53,027 nt of DNA, from assembly GCA_029938555.1 (NCBI GenBank), contig JAOZUR010000012.1:1-53027 (forward strand), in the 5' to 3' direction. A program made the translations under genes and the position numbers. The notes beneath the pieces are model-generated. The model was not told the origin of the DNA. It saw only the letters and a program-made list of their open reading frames with translations, and searched no databases. This document shows positions 33,570 to 41,876 of this stretch, one piece after another (position 1 is the first letter of the stretch; the number at the start of each line of letters is the position of its first letter). The stretch is from Candidatus Sabulitectum sp. (GTDB lineage Bacteria > Fermentibacterota > Fermentibacteria > Fermentibacterales > JCC-6).

Positions 33570-34157
33570 TTAGTCCATTTGAAAGTTCTTTATTACTTCT
33601 TTACTTATTAGCTGAAGAGTTTTCATTACTCCTTTCCCGGAGGTAGCAACAGATTCAGTAACAATAAGATCTTCTGGAAGTTTAAGGGTTCTTTCTATCT
33701 CTCCCAATGGAATGATTTCGTCAAAATCTCTTTTGTTGTATTGCAGTACTATGGGGAAAGTGTCAAGATTTACTCCAAAACTATCTAGATTGACCATCAT
33801 TCTTTTGTACATGTCAAGATTGTCTTCTAATTTCTCCACATTTGAATCAGCTACGAAAACAACACCATCGGCACCTTCAAGAATTATTTTTCTGCTTGCT
33901 TCATAATAAACCTGACCGGGTATGGTGTAAAGGTGAATTTTTAGAGAAAATCCCTGAACGGAACCAAGGGAAACAGGGAAAAAGTCAAAAAATAGAGTTC
34001 GTTCTTCTTCTGTATCTAGGATGATCATGTCACCTTTATATTTATCAAAAATCTTTTTGTGAATAAAGAGAAGATTTGTGGTTTTTCCACTCATGCCTGG
34101 ACCGAAGTAAACAATTTTAAAAACAAGCTGTTTGTTGTTTAAATCAAGATGTGGCAT
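33570..34157 (-). CDS. MglA-type small Ras-like GTPase
   Basis: 195 residues. G1 is FGPGMSGKTTNL, the typical MglA P-loop. The G3 region is TIPGQVYYEASRKIIL followed by DGVVFVADS (MglA has TVPGQ and a similar strand), and G4 is QYNKRD. The GTPase core is complete, with MglA-specific features. In Myxococcus and Thermus MglA sets cell polarity and motility, with the Roadblock protein MglB as GAP. Three ATGs in a row lie at 34163, 34160 and 34157; GGAGAGG directly precedes them, and spacing favours 34157, so the gene overlaps the end of the MglB-like gene by 14 bases. A longer upstream open frame is not used. Confidence 0.92.
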   Translation of the reverse strand: MPHLDLNNKQLVFKIVYFGPGMSGKTTNLLFIHKKIFDKYKGDMIILDTEEERTLFFDFFPVSLGSVQGFSLKIHLYTIPGQVYYEASRKIILEGADGVVFVADSNVEKLEDNLDMYKRMMVNLDSFGVNLDTFPIVLQYNKRDFDEIIPLGEIERTLKLPEDLIVTESVATSGKGVMKTLQLISKEVIKNFQMD

Positions 34158-34644
34158 CATCATCCTCTCCGATGACGAAGATCCGGTCAATAAGATTAAG
34201 AGCGTATTCTTTAAAGTCTGGTATTGAGATGTCTTGTATGGCGTCTTTTTGGTCTTTTTTATCTTTTGTGAGCAATCTAATAAGTTTTGGACCCATTTTT
34301 TTTGCAGCAAAACGAACTCTTCCAATTCTTGAATAATCTTCAAAAACGATTACCATCATGCTTTTTTCGCCTATAAGGGAAATATGAATGTGTCTTTTTT
34401 CGCCTTGCTGAAGCAGAATCGAGAATTGCTCTTCGCCGACAATATTGGCTACTTCTTTGGTGGCAGAGAACATTCCTGCAACAAGGGCTGCAAGAGCAGT
34501 TGCGTTGAGTTTAGCGCCGCCCCCAGCCTGCCCGAGGCAGATACCGTGTCTGCTGATAAGTAAAGCAGTTAACGCTTCTGTTTTTTCTACCAGTTCGCTT
34601 AGAGTTTCATTTATGGTTCCATCGGTTACAGGTAACTCGCTCAT
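34144..34644 (-). CDS. MglB-like Roadblock/LC7 protein
   Basis: 166 residues, a longer Roadblock protein that directly precedes and overlaps mglA: ALLISRHGICLGQAGGGAKL and ALAALVAGMFSATKEVANIV are the domain core, then RHIHISLIGEKSMMVIVFED. A C-terminal extension of about 50 residues ends in acidic EDDDATS. Position and fold suggest it is the GAP/partner of the MglA-type GTPase, as mglB is in other bacteria; sequence alone cannot prove GAP activity. ATG at 34644 with GGGAGG five bases before. First gene of a probable operon running to 31223. Confidence 0.87.
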   Translation of the reverse strand: MSELPVTDGTINETLSELVEKTEALTALLISRHGICLGQAGGGAKLNATALAALVAGMFSATKEVANIVGEEQFSILLQQGEKRHIHISLIGEKSMMVIVFEDYSRIGRVRFAAKKMGPKLIRLLTKDKKDQKDAIQDISIPDFKEYALNLIDRIFVIGEDDDATS

Positions 34645-34729
34645 GAATCCTCCCTTTAATGTAAATTATATACCATACGATTATCTATGTTATTTGCTTC
34701 CATGTCCACCCCTAGTTGAAGAGAAAATG

Positions 34730-34772
34730 AAAAAAAAAAGGGTACTCTCTGAATAAAGAACAGAAAGTACCC
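34730..34772 (-). terminator. Terminator between V4R-Roadblock pair and the MglB/MglA operon
   Basis: GGGTACT/AGTACCC (34740-34746, 34766-34772), continued after one mismatch by TCTG/CAGA. On the minus strand it is followed by a run of ten T. It lies just past the stop of Roadblock B and separates that unit from the MglB-like gene. Confidence 0.88.
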
Positions 34773-34793
34773 AAGTATATATCTATCTAGACT

Positions 34794-35147
34794 TTAGAGT
34801 ATGGCTTCCAAGTCACGCTTTCGCTTTTTCACTTGCATTCGAACATTTCCAAGGCTTGCACTTTCTTCTGCAACAACAGCTAGAATTGCATCTTGTCCTA
34901 TTGAAGTCATAACAATAACGCCATTACTGTATTCCATCATTGCCTGGGTAAGATTGCCGACTCCAAGTTCTTTACCAACACTTTCCGCGGAACCAAGGCC
35001 TGTTGAAACCATTGCGCCAATTGCATCCACATCAGCTCCTGCTGAAGCAGCTGCATCAATAACGAAACCATCACGACCAACGCAGACGGCTGTGCTTACG
35101 CCATTAATGGCAGTGAGCGCCATAAGAATGCTTTTTGTATTTGACAT
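34794..35147 (-). CDS. Roadblock/LC7 domain protein B
   Basis: 117 residues, close paralogue of A and C. Core: TAVCVGRDGFVIDAAASAG, then the shared block GAMVSTGLGSAESVGKELGV, NLTQAMMEYSNGVIVMT, ending in a basic helix KKRKRDLEAIL. ATG at 35147 behind AGGGTGG. It follows the V4R gene by 12 bases, forming a two-gene unit with its own terminator. B is closer to C than to A, as expected if the V4R-Roadblock pair was duplicated in tandem. Confidence 0.88.
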   Translation of the reverse strand: MSNTKSILMALTAINGVSTAVCVGRDGFVIDAAASAGADVDAIGAMVSTGLGSAESVGKELGVGNLTQAMMEYSNGVIVMTSIGQDAILAVVAEESASLGNVRMQVKKRKRDLEAIL

Positions 35148-35159
35148 ATAGTACCACCC

Positions 35160-35618
35160 TTATTTAAGTAATTGTAGTTGAATTAATGAGGCTCTGTCAC
35201 CTTCAGGGGCAATGTCTTTGATCCTGGCTCTGACCCCAAGATTTTTCTCGCAAATAGCAACCATTATTCCAGCAAAAGGGCAAGCGAATGGAGGAATTCC
35301 CTCTTCCTTTAAATGCTGTGTAAGTTCCCAGAATGAGCAACCCTTAACATGTATATCTAAAGATTCGTCTGTTGCCTCAAAGGATATGTCTTCACAAAAA
35401 CCCAATTCTTTAAGTAGGGTTGCAACCTTAACCTGAATTACGTCTATGTCGTTTGAATCAATTTCGCCAATGCCAAGGGCAGTGAGTTCTTTAAGCATAT
35501 CAGGTCCTGCTTGGCGCATAACAGCAGCCGCACTACCTCCAACTGCTCGGTGTAAGGCTTTAGTAAAAGCATAGAGTAACGCGTTAGTACCCAGTCGATC
35601 TACTTTGTCCTGTGACAT
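35160..35618 (-). CDS. V4R-like domain protein paired with Roadblock B
   Basis: 152 residues. The N-terminal half is helical: LLYAFTKALHRAVGGSAAAV then MRQAG. The C-terminal half has the V4R-type core: IHVKGCSFWELTQHL, IPPFACPFAGIMVAICEKN, LGVRARI. Three cysteines (GCSF, FACPF, AICEK) are shared with the paralogue at 36615. Relationship to V4R is from the same helix, KGC strand, Cys-Pro-Phe/Gly pattern as the proteins at 23248 and 23933. ATG at 35618 with AAGGAG. Upstream is a 600-base AT-rich gap. Likely a soluble sensor that passes its signal to the adjacent Roadblock protein. Confidence 0.75.
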   Translation of the reverse strand: MSQDKVDRLGTNALLYAFTKALHRAVGGSAAAVMRQAGPDMLKELTALGIGEIDSNDIDVIQVKVATLLKELGFCEDISFEATDESLDIHVKGCSFWELTQHLKEEGIPPFACPFAGIMVAICEKNLGVRARIKDIAPEGDRASLIQLQLLK

Positions 35619-36198
35619 ATTTTCTCCTTGAAATTTTGTTTTTCTGATCCGTGGAGCATCGTACCTGCTCTAGAATTTCCAGAGATGGTTTATATGCGGT
35701 TTAGAATCCGCCAAGAAGAAGACTATAAAAGTGGTAGGAAATGTAGTCAACATTGGAAATTAACAATAACACAAGAAATTATTAGAATAAGTAAAAAATA
35801 AATAACTACTAAAGCACTAGGAAATAAAACATACAGAGATAGTATGAATAAGCTGCGTGTCGCAACAGAGGATAAAGTTGATAATAAAAAGACAAAGATG
35901 GGTCGGTTTTGAAAAAGTAAAATTAAATGAATTCAATATTGAATAATTTATACTGAAATAGTACAAATTTTGAAGAAGGAATAAAAGGAATGATAATATC
36001 AAATTATAAGCTATAGACGAAGGATGCAAATGATGAAAATATATTAATGCTTTTGCTAATTTGTTGAGTGGTAACAATAACAGCCAAAGGCAGTAGCATG
36101 TAGTTTTAATTGAGAATAAGCATAAAGAAAAAAAAAAGCAGTTTTGCGAAGAATTAAGATAAGATCAAAGAATATTTAGATAATATTGAATTTAAATA
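35619..36198. other. AT-rich gap of about 600 bases
   Basis: No gene seen. Very AT-rich, with many short stops; the 86-codon minus-strand frame at 35817-36077 has no ribosome site and an unnatural composition. It must contain the promoter of the V4R gene at 35618. No DnaA boxes of the TTATCCACA type are visible, so I do not propose an origin although a DnaA-like gene is near. Confidence 0.5.
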
Positions 36199-36228
36199 GG
36201 GCATTTAGCAACTATATGCAAAATGCCC
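36199..36228 (-). terminator. Terminator of the second V4R-Roadblock unit
   Basis: GGGCATTT (36199-36206) pairs with AAATGCCC (36221-36228), 20 bases past the stop of Roadblock C on the minus strand. T-rich sequence follows on both sides. Confidence 0.65.
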
Positions 36229-36248
36229 CATTGTTTTATTTTGATCTT

Positions 36249-36602
36249 TTATAAAATCGCTTCTAGGTCGCGCTTTCTTTTCTTCACTTGCATCCGTACA
36301 TTTCCAAGACTGGCGTTTTCTTCTGCAACCACTGCAAGAATTGCATCTCTTCCGATTGCAGTCATAACAATAACACCGTTTTTGTATTCCATCATTGCCT
36401 GGGTAAGGTTACCAACTCCAAGTTCTTTACCCACGCTTTCTGCTGAACCAAGACCAGTTGAAACCATAGCGCCAATTGCATCCACATCTGCGCCTGGTGA
36501 CGCGGCAGCGTCGATAACGAAACCATCACGCCCAACGCATACGGCGGTACCTATGCCATCCACTGCAGTAAGAGCCATAAGAATATTTTTTGTATTAGCC
36601 AT
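36249..36602 (-). CDS. Roadblock/LC7 domain protein C
   Basis: 117 residues, nearly identical to B across the whole length (TAVCVGRDGFVIDAAASPG, GAMVSTGLGSAESVGKELGV, KKRKRDLEAIL); most differences are near the N-terminus. ATG at 36602 with AGGGGTG upstream; an in-frame GTG three codons earlier is less likely. It follows its V4R partner by 12 bases, the same spacing as in the B unit. Confidence 0.88.
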   Translation of the reverse strand: MANTKNILMALTAVDGIGTAVCVGRDGFVIDAAASPGADVDAIGAMVSTGLGSAESVGKELGVGNLTQAMMEYKNGVIVMTAIGRDAILAVVAEENASLGNVRMQVKKRKRDLEAIL

Positions 36603-36614
36603 TTCCAGCACCCC

Positions 36615-37073
36615 TTACTTGTGAAGTTCTAAGTGAATGAGCGAAGCTCTTTCACCCTCTGTAGTTATTTCTTTAATTCTGGCTCTTACACCAAGATTTT
36701 TTTCACAAAGAGCTACAGCTATACCGGCAAAAGGACAGGCAAAAGGTGGAATACCCTCTTCTGCAAGACCCTGTGTGAGTTCCCAGAAGGAGCAACCTTT
36801 TACATGAATTTTAAGGGAATCGCCTTCTTCTTCAAAAGAAATATCATCGCAAAATCCAAGTTCTTTTGTTAACTTACCAAGGTTTTCTTCGAGCACATGG
36901 ATATCATTAGAATCAAGCCCATTGATTCCAAGAGCACCGAGCTCTTTCAAGATATCAGGTCCTGCCTGACGCATAACAGCAGCAGCGCTGCCTCCAACTG
37001 CTCTGTGAAGAGCTTTGGTAAAAGCATAAAGCAAAGCGTTTGTTCCCAGTCGATCAATTTTTTCCGGTGCCAT
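36615..37073 (-). CDS. V4R-like domain protein paired with Roadblock C
   Basis: 152 residues, close paralogue of the protein at 35160: LGTNALLYAFTKALHRAVGG and AAAVMRQAGPDILKEL at the N-terminus, IHVKGCSFWELTQGL and IPPFACPFAGIAVALCEKN, LGVRARI at the C-terminus. The middle (about 55-90) is less conserved, which is where ligand contacts of V4R domains often lie, so the two copies may sense different ligands (inference). ATG at 37073 with GGGAGG upstream. First gene of the array, divergent from the lipoprotein at 37446. Confidence 0.75.
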   Translation of the reverse strand: MAPEKIDRLGTNALLYAFTKALHRAVGGSAAAVMRQAGPDILKELGALGINGLDSNDIHVLEENLGKLTKELGFCDDISFEEEGDSLKIHVKGCSFWELTQGLAEEGIPPFACPFAGIAVALCEKNLGVRARIKEITTEGERASLIHLELHK

Positions 37074-37445
37074 AAAGTATCCTCCCTTTTTTCAAATAAT
37101 ACAATGCAACTCTGTGATGCATCCTTCAATTAATCACAAATTAAAAGCACTAAGGCTTGCCAGTCAACACGCACATAAAGCCTAAAGGTAAACCATTGCA
37201 TGCCAGCAATGTAAAAAAAGATAGTAAAATAGTATACAAATTCGGAGGTCAAAATAGATAAGGCAAAATCAAAAATTTTTCTATTTTAAGATTATTTTCA
37301 TTTTTAAATACCTGTCTTACCACGAACGCTAATTTGTATAATAGCACTTGTGGGATTCATCTATGGAATGAATTGAAATATGGGTTGTATACAAAACAAG
37401 CGTTGTTAACATGGAGTTTGCAGGTTTGTTTGAAAGGGGTTCAAT
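37074..37445. other. Divergent promoter region, about 370 bases
   Basis: No gene seen. It separates the minus-strand V4R/Roadblock array from the plus-strand lipoprotein, so it should hold promoters for both. A TATAAT at 37337-37342 could be a -10 box for the lipoprotein, but I find no convincing -35 at the right distance. Confidence 0.4.
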
Positions 37446-39002
37446 GTGTTTAAGAAAACAGTTCTAATAATGGTATTTTCACTTTTAGTAGTTACCGGTT
37501 GTTCGCTTCTTGGAGGCGGAGGCTTAAAAGATGGAGATATTGTAGAGGCAGATCTTAGTCAGGGCATTAATATTGAAGCTCTTCTGCCTAATGCAGAAAC
37601 AGTATTGCTTGTGGCTGGAATTGCAGTTGAAGATGATTGGCCAGCTCTTGAGTTTGAATTAAAAGCTGGTGATGGAGTATCTCTTTTTGTAGAGGCAGAA
37701 GATATTGATCCGGTAATGGTTGTATTGGATGAACAGGATAATGTACTAACAATTGGTGATGACTGGGATGAAGAACTTGATGCTTTTGTTTCTTTGAATT
37801 CAGTAGGTGACGGTGTTAGAGTTATTGTTTTTGACATTTCTGGGGATGATGGAACATTTCTTCTAGAGGTTGGTTCCCCTGAAAGTTATCAGTGGTTCCT
37901 TGAAGTAGATGAAGAGTATGAATTTTTTATTCTTGAAGACAAAGAAAATGATCAGTGGTCTGACCTGCTTGAAGATGTCAGTGATCTTTACCGCGATAGC
38001 TGGGAGACATGTGTTGTGCTGCCTCTTGAAATTACCGGAGAGAAGTGGGTAAAAATAGCAGTAGAGTCTGATGTGGACTGTATAATGGCTATTCTTCTGG
38101 TAGATGATGATGAATTGCAGTACATAGATTTTGATGATGATACTGACGGTGTTAACCCTGTTTTTTCAAGCACATTGGTTTCTGGAAATTACATGGTAAT
38201 TGTTGACTCTTACAGTGGGTCTGAAGATGTAGAATTTTATCTTACAGTCGAAGAACTTGATATTGATGAGATGACAGTTGACATAGTAATTGTTAATCAG
38301 ATTGATGAGTGGTTTGGCGGAGTATTTTCTGAAGCGGCTTTTGTAATGAGTTACTGGCCAGAAGCTGGCGATTATTATGGCATTCTTCCGGAAGAGCGGG
38401 CTCTTGTTTTTGAATTTGATATAGAAGAATCTGGTTCGTATATATTCGAAGTAGAATGCAGTGACGATACAAAAATGGCTATTGTTGATAGTGAAGGCGT
38501 AATGATAGATTACAATGATGACAATCCTGATGGTGGGCTGGATCCAATGTTAATTCTTCAGCTTTCTCCTGGATATTACAGTGCAATTGTAGTGCCTTAT
38601 GGTGATAATTTTGAGTCTGAAGTAAATTTCCGTTACAGCATTGACGCTGTTTTTGAAAGAGAATTGGGAACTGTTCCTACGGAAGAGCTTTTCAGAATGT
38701 CTTCAAACCTGTATACAAGCATGATGTTTGAATCTGGAAATACTTATGAAATTTTCGCTGAAAGTGAAGACATCGATCTGACACTTACAGTTGTAGACCG
38801 TGAAGGCATTGAGTACTTCAGTGATGATGATGGTGGAGACTTTAATCCATATCTAGTAATTGAATGTAACCGAGCAAATTCCGGCCTTTGGGAAATTGAT
38901 CTTGAAGCCTATTCTGGTGAAGTTCTTAACGGTGAAGTTTATTTTGTTGTTAGAGAAGAACAGTCAACAAGAAGAGAAGACTCTGCACGGATAGCTTTGT
39001 AA
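37446..39002 (+). CDS. Acidic repeat-containing lipoprotein
   Basis: 518 residues. A lipoprotein signal is clear: basic MFKK, hydrophobic run, lipobox VVTGC with Cys19. The mature part is strongly acidic and made of repeated beta-rich units with DPVMVVLDEQDNVLTIGDDW-like segments, e.g. MAIVDSEGVMIDYNDDNPDG and LTVVDREGIEYFSDDDGG, four or so copies. This resembles bacterial pre-peptidase C-terminal (PPC) domains, with acidic loops that may bind calcium. The start is GTG at 37446 (AAGGGG at proper spacing); the ATG two bases earlier is in another frame. Probably a cell-surface or periplasmic binding protein of unknown partner. Single-gene unit ended at 39014. Confidence 0.75.
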   Translation: MFKKTVLIMVFSLLVVTGCSLLGGGGLKDGDIVEADLSQGINIEALLPNAETVLLVAGIAVEDDWPALEFELKAGDGVSLFVEAEDIDPVMVVLDEQDNVLTIGDDWDEELDAFVSLNSVGDGVRVIVFDISGDDGTFLLEVGSPESYQWFLEVDEEYEFFILEDKENDQWSDLLEDVSDLYRDSWETCVVLPLEITGEKWVKIAVESDVDCIMAILLVDDDELQYIDFDDDTDGVNPVFSSTLVSGNYMVIVDSYSGSEDVEFYLTVEELDIDEMTVDIVIVNQIDEWFGGVFSEAAFVMSYWPEAGDYYGILPEERALVFEFDIEESGSYIFEVECSDDTKMAIVDSEGVMIDYNDDNPDGGLDPMLILQLSPGYYSAIVVPYGDNFESEVNFRYSIDAVFERELGTVPTEELFRMSSNLYTSMMFESGNTYEIFAESEDIDLTLTVVDREGIEYFSDDDGGDFNPYLVIECNRANSGLWEIDLEAYSGEVLNGEVYFVVREEQSTRREDSARIAL

Positions 39003-39013
39003 GAAAAACAATA

Positions 39014-39047
39014 AAAAAACCCGGATAATCTCCGGGTTTTTTTATAC
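39014..39047. terminator. Bidirectional terminator
   Basis: AAACCCGGA (39017-39025) and TCCGGGTTT (39031-39039), with A run before and T run after, so it works on both strands. The stop codon of the converging addA-like gene lies inside the T run. Confidence 0.85.
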
Positions 39048-41876
39048 ATTTACGATTATTCCGTGATGAAGAAAAACCAGTTTTGCTTCCACTTTCCCTT
39101 TGTATAAATTCCTGATTGTGCTGGCATACATTAGTTGTTTCTCTCGATAATTTTCTGTGGCTATAACCGGATCTTCTCGATCAGTTTTGTAATCAATAAT
39201 TTCAATAACATTGTTTCTTCGTAATAGCAGATCAATGTAATACTGCTTTCCTTCAACAAGAAGAGCATACTCTTTCCCAAGTATTTCCACATCATTAAGA
39301 TTGTATATGTCAAAAAATTTCATGGCAAGTGTTATAGCTTCATGGGGAAATTCTAGTGTATTGTATAATTGCTTTTTGTTGTTTTCTAACCATAGTTTAG
39401 GTTGTTTGAAGTTTATAAATTCAAGTATGCTATGAGCTTCAGTTCCAAGCTGCATGTATTTGTTCTGATTTATTTGGACTGTCGGCAGGTTTTCCGGGTA
39501 CAGTAACTGAAATTCACTGGTTATACTAATGTTGTTAATCGTAGAGCTTTTTGCCTCATTTGAATTTTGCGAGTCATCAAAAATAACAGGTGTATCGGTG
39601 AAAAACCCATTAGAATTATTCAGAGCATTGTTCAGTATTTCCGCAGGAGAGTTGTTTTTGATTTTTTCAGGAATGAATATGTCTAGTTTCTGCCTCGGTC
39701 TGGTTACTGCTACATAAAGCAATCTGCGGAATTCCGCGTGACTTCTGGATTTTGTTCTAACGGTTAAGTCAGGATAATTTGCTGTAAATCCACCGGCCAA
39801 TTTAATTCCCGCAGACAATTTCCGTGGGTTGGTCAGCACAGAGGAAACAGTATTTCTAAAAGAATTTCCAGGATTAGCTAGAATCACATGTTTCCATGCA
39901 AGGCCTTTGGCTCTGTGAATAGTGGTAAGTGTAACCACACCAGTATGATTTTCTGGCGGAGCGGAAGGTTCTTCAGCACTCATAGGTGCAAGGCCCGTGA
40001 GGGTTTCAAGAAGAAGGGCATAATCGGAAGCATCATGGGCAGTTTCTAAGATAAATCTAAGATTACCTAATCTTCGGGTGACCTGATAGCCACTTTCTTT
40101 TACAACGGTTAGGATGCAACTGTTTATAAACAAAGTTTCAACAAACGGACCAGGTGGCAGAGAAACTCTTACTTCTCGTAGTTGGTTAATAAAGTCAAGA
40201 GCTTTTTGTATGGTGTCAGATTTAGAACCTGAATTCCAAATTGTAATTTCCCTATCATTGATGCCAAAAAATATAGATCTGAGTGTTTTAATCAAAGCAA
40301 ATTTATCAGAAGGATTAAGTAGAGCTCTTAATAACCAAGCGGTATCTTCAACCTCCCTTCTTGTGTGAAAATCACGGCTAGCTTCAACCCTGTAAGGGAC
40401 TTTTTGCTTATCAAGTTCCTGAATCAATTCGTCTAAATGTGTTTTGGTTCTGAATAGAATAGCAGTTGAAGCAGGATCAGTAATTAAATCAACAATAGCC
40501 TTAGCCTGAATAACCGCCATTTGTCCTGCTTTTACATCAGGTAGCCGGTGTACTGTTACCCCTTCACCTTGAACGGCGCCTGGTCTAGGTTCAATTGGGC
40601 TATAATCGCATGAAAATGGTATTTCATCTTCCGGTACTTCTTTGAACAACTGAGAACCAAAGGAATTAACAAAATTAATTATAGAAATTTCACTGCGGAA
40701 ATTCACAACAATTGTTTCTGAAAGGGCATTTCCTTCTTCTAGTTTTGAAAGAGTGTCTTTGTAGGTTTCTATATCAGCCGATCTCCAACCGAATATGGAT
40801 TGCTTGGGGTCGCCTACAACGGTGAGTTTTTTTTCCATACCGGATTTTTGCAAAAGATTACGAAACAGTTTTACCTGAACAAGGCTTGTATCCTGAAACT
40901 CATCTATGAAAATATGACTGAATTTTGCATTTAACTCGGCTCTAAGTTGTGGTGATCCTGTCACGGCAGTAAATGCTTTGTAAAGAAGATCGTTGAATGA
41001 CAGCCTTGTTGGATCTTTGTCCCATATAGCTCGTAAATGGTTAACAAATGGAATAACTAGTTTATCAACAGCGGGAAGAAGTGGTATCATGTTGCTGTAA
41101 CCAGTGATATCTTTAAGGCCGGTACTATTGTATGTTTTTAAGGTTAGCTTGATGTCAGCTAAAGATTCTTTCCCACCCCAGTTACCTGCAGAGCCAGAGC
41201 GAAGGTTGATTTTTACAGGTAATTGATCTTTAATATTGAAAGAATCAACGGTTTTCTGAATATTAGTTAACAACTTATCTGAGCTATTTGTACACTGAAG
41301 TAAAATCAAATCAATTTCATTCTTCCAAAAATCTTTTGTTTCCTCAAGGCGCAGAACGGTATTCCCTAGGGGTTTTGAATTTAAAAACCACCTATGGTTC
41401 TCTATTTCACCTGCTATTTCTAGTAGTTTTCCAGTTCCTGCCTTTTTTAAAGAATCAGCGCTTTCTCGTAAAACATCTGGGTTTGCATCAGATAAAAAAA
41501 GATCCCAGAAAATTTCCAATTCAGATTCACTGAAGTGAGTGGCTTCCATGGAGAAATCTGGAGCACCCTTGCACAAATGAAAGAATTCACGAAGAATTTT
41601 AGAGGCAAAGCCGTGTATTGTTGTTATCCAGGCTTGATCCATTGTTCTTCTTTGTTTTGTGGTGAGTTTTTCTCTTATTCGCATTCGTAATTCACTGGCA
41701 GCAGCTTCAGTAAATGTAACAACTGCGAGTTGTTCCAGAGGTATTCCGCTGTCCACAAGGGCTTTAACTCTGTCTGTCAGCAAAGTGGTTTTGCCTGTAC
41801 CTGCGCTGGCTTCAACTACCACGCTTCTTGAATTTTCATTTCTAATTGATTCACGAATTAATTTATCTGAAATCAT
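39042..41876 (-). CDS. addA: AddA/RecB-like helicase-nuclease
   Basis: 944 residues. UvrD-family superfamily 1 helicase: motif I VVVEASAGTGKTTLLTDRV near residue 20-35, motif Ia VVTFTEAAASELRMRI, motif II IFIDEFQDTS, motif III VVGDPKQSIFGWRSADIE, motif IV VVNFRS, motif V TTIHRAKGLAW, motif VI LLYVAVTRPRQKL. The C-terminus has a PD-(D/E)XK nuclease core, EIIDYKTDRED. Together this is the AddA/RecB subunit of a double-strand-break resection enzyme. The length is shorter than typical AddA (about 1200). ATG at 41876 overlaps the stop of the AddB-like gene (ATGA), so it is translationally coupled. Confidence 0.87.
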   Translation of the reverse strand: MISDKLIRESIRNENSRSVVVEASAGTGKTTLLTDRVKALVDSGIPLEQLAVVTFTEAAASELRMRIREKLTTKQRRTMDQAWITTIHGFASKILREFFHLCKGAPDFSMEATHFSESELEIFWDLFLSDANPDVLRESADSLKKAGTGKLLEIAGEIENHRWFLNSKPLGNTVLRLEETKDFWKNEIDLILLQCTNSSDKLLTNIQKTVDSFNIKDQLPVKINLRSGSAGNWGGKESLADIKLTLKTYNSTGLKDITGYSNMIPLLPAVDKLVIPFVNHLRAIWDKDPTRLSFNDLLYKAFTAVTGSPQLRAELNAKFSHIFIDEFQDTSLVQVKLFRNLLQKSGMEKKLTVVGDPKQSIFGWRSADIETYKDTLSKLEEGNALSETIVVNFRSEISIINFVNSFGSQLFKEVPEDEIPFSCDYSPIEPRPGAVQGEGVTVHRLPDVKAGQMAVIQAKAIVDLITDPASTAILFRTKTHLDELIQELDKQKVPYRVEASRDFHTRREVEDTAWLLRALLNPSDKFALIKTLRSIFFGINDREITIWNSGSKSDTIQKALDFINQLREVRVSLPPGPFVETLFINSCILTVVKESGYQVTRRLGNLRFILETAHDASDYALLLETLTGLAPMSAEEPSAPPENHTGVVTLTTIHRAKGLAWKHVILANPGNSFRNTVSSVLTNPRKLSAGIKLAGGFTANYPDLTVRTKSRSHAEFRRLLYVAVTRPRQKLDIFIPEKIKNNSPAEILNNALNNSNGFFTDTPVIFDDSQNSNEAKSSTINNISITSEFQLLYPENLPTVQINQNKYMQLGTEAHSILEFINFKQPKLWLENNKKQLYNTLEFPHEAITLAMKFFDIYNLNDVEILGKEYALLVEGKQYYIDLLLRRNNVIEIIDYKTDREDPVIATENYREKQLMYASTIRNLYKGKVEAKLVFLHHGIIVNV

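Noticed and set aside
35817-36077. 86-codon minus-strand frame in the AT-rich gap
   Set aside because: Composition is that of translated AT-rich DNA (Ile, Leu, Phe, Ser), with no ribosome site.
35619-36198. AT-rich gap near a DnaA-like gene as a possible replication origin
   Set aside because: No DnaA-box cluster is visible and the neighbouring protein lacks the DnaA DNA-binding domain.
34801-36624. Long plus-strand frames opposite the Roadblock genes (34801-35151, 36223-36624)
   Set aside because: They resemble each other only because the genes beneath are duplicated; no ribosome sites.
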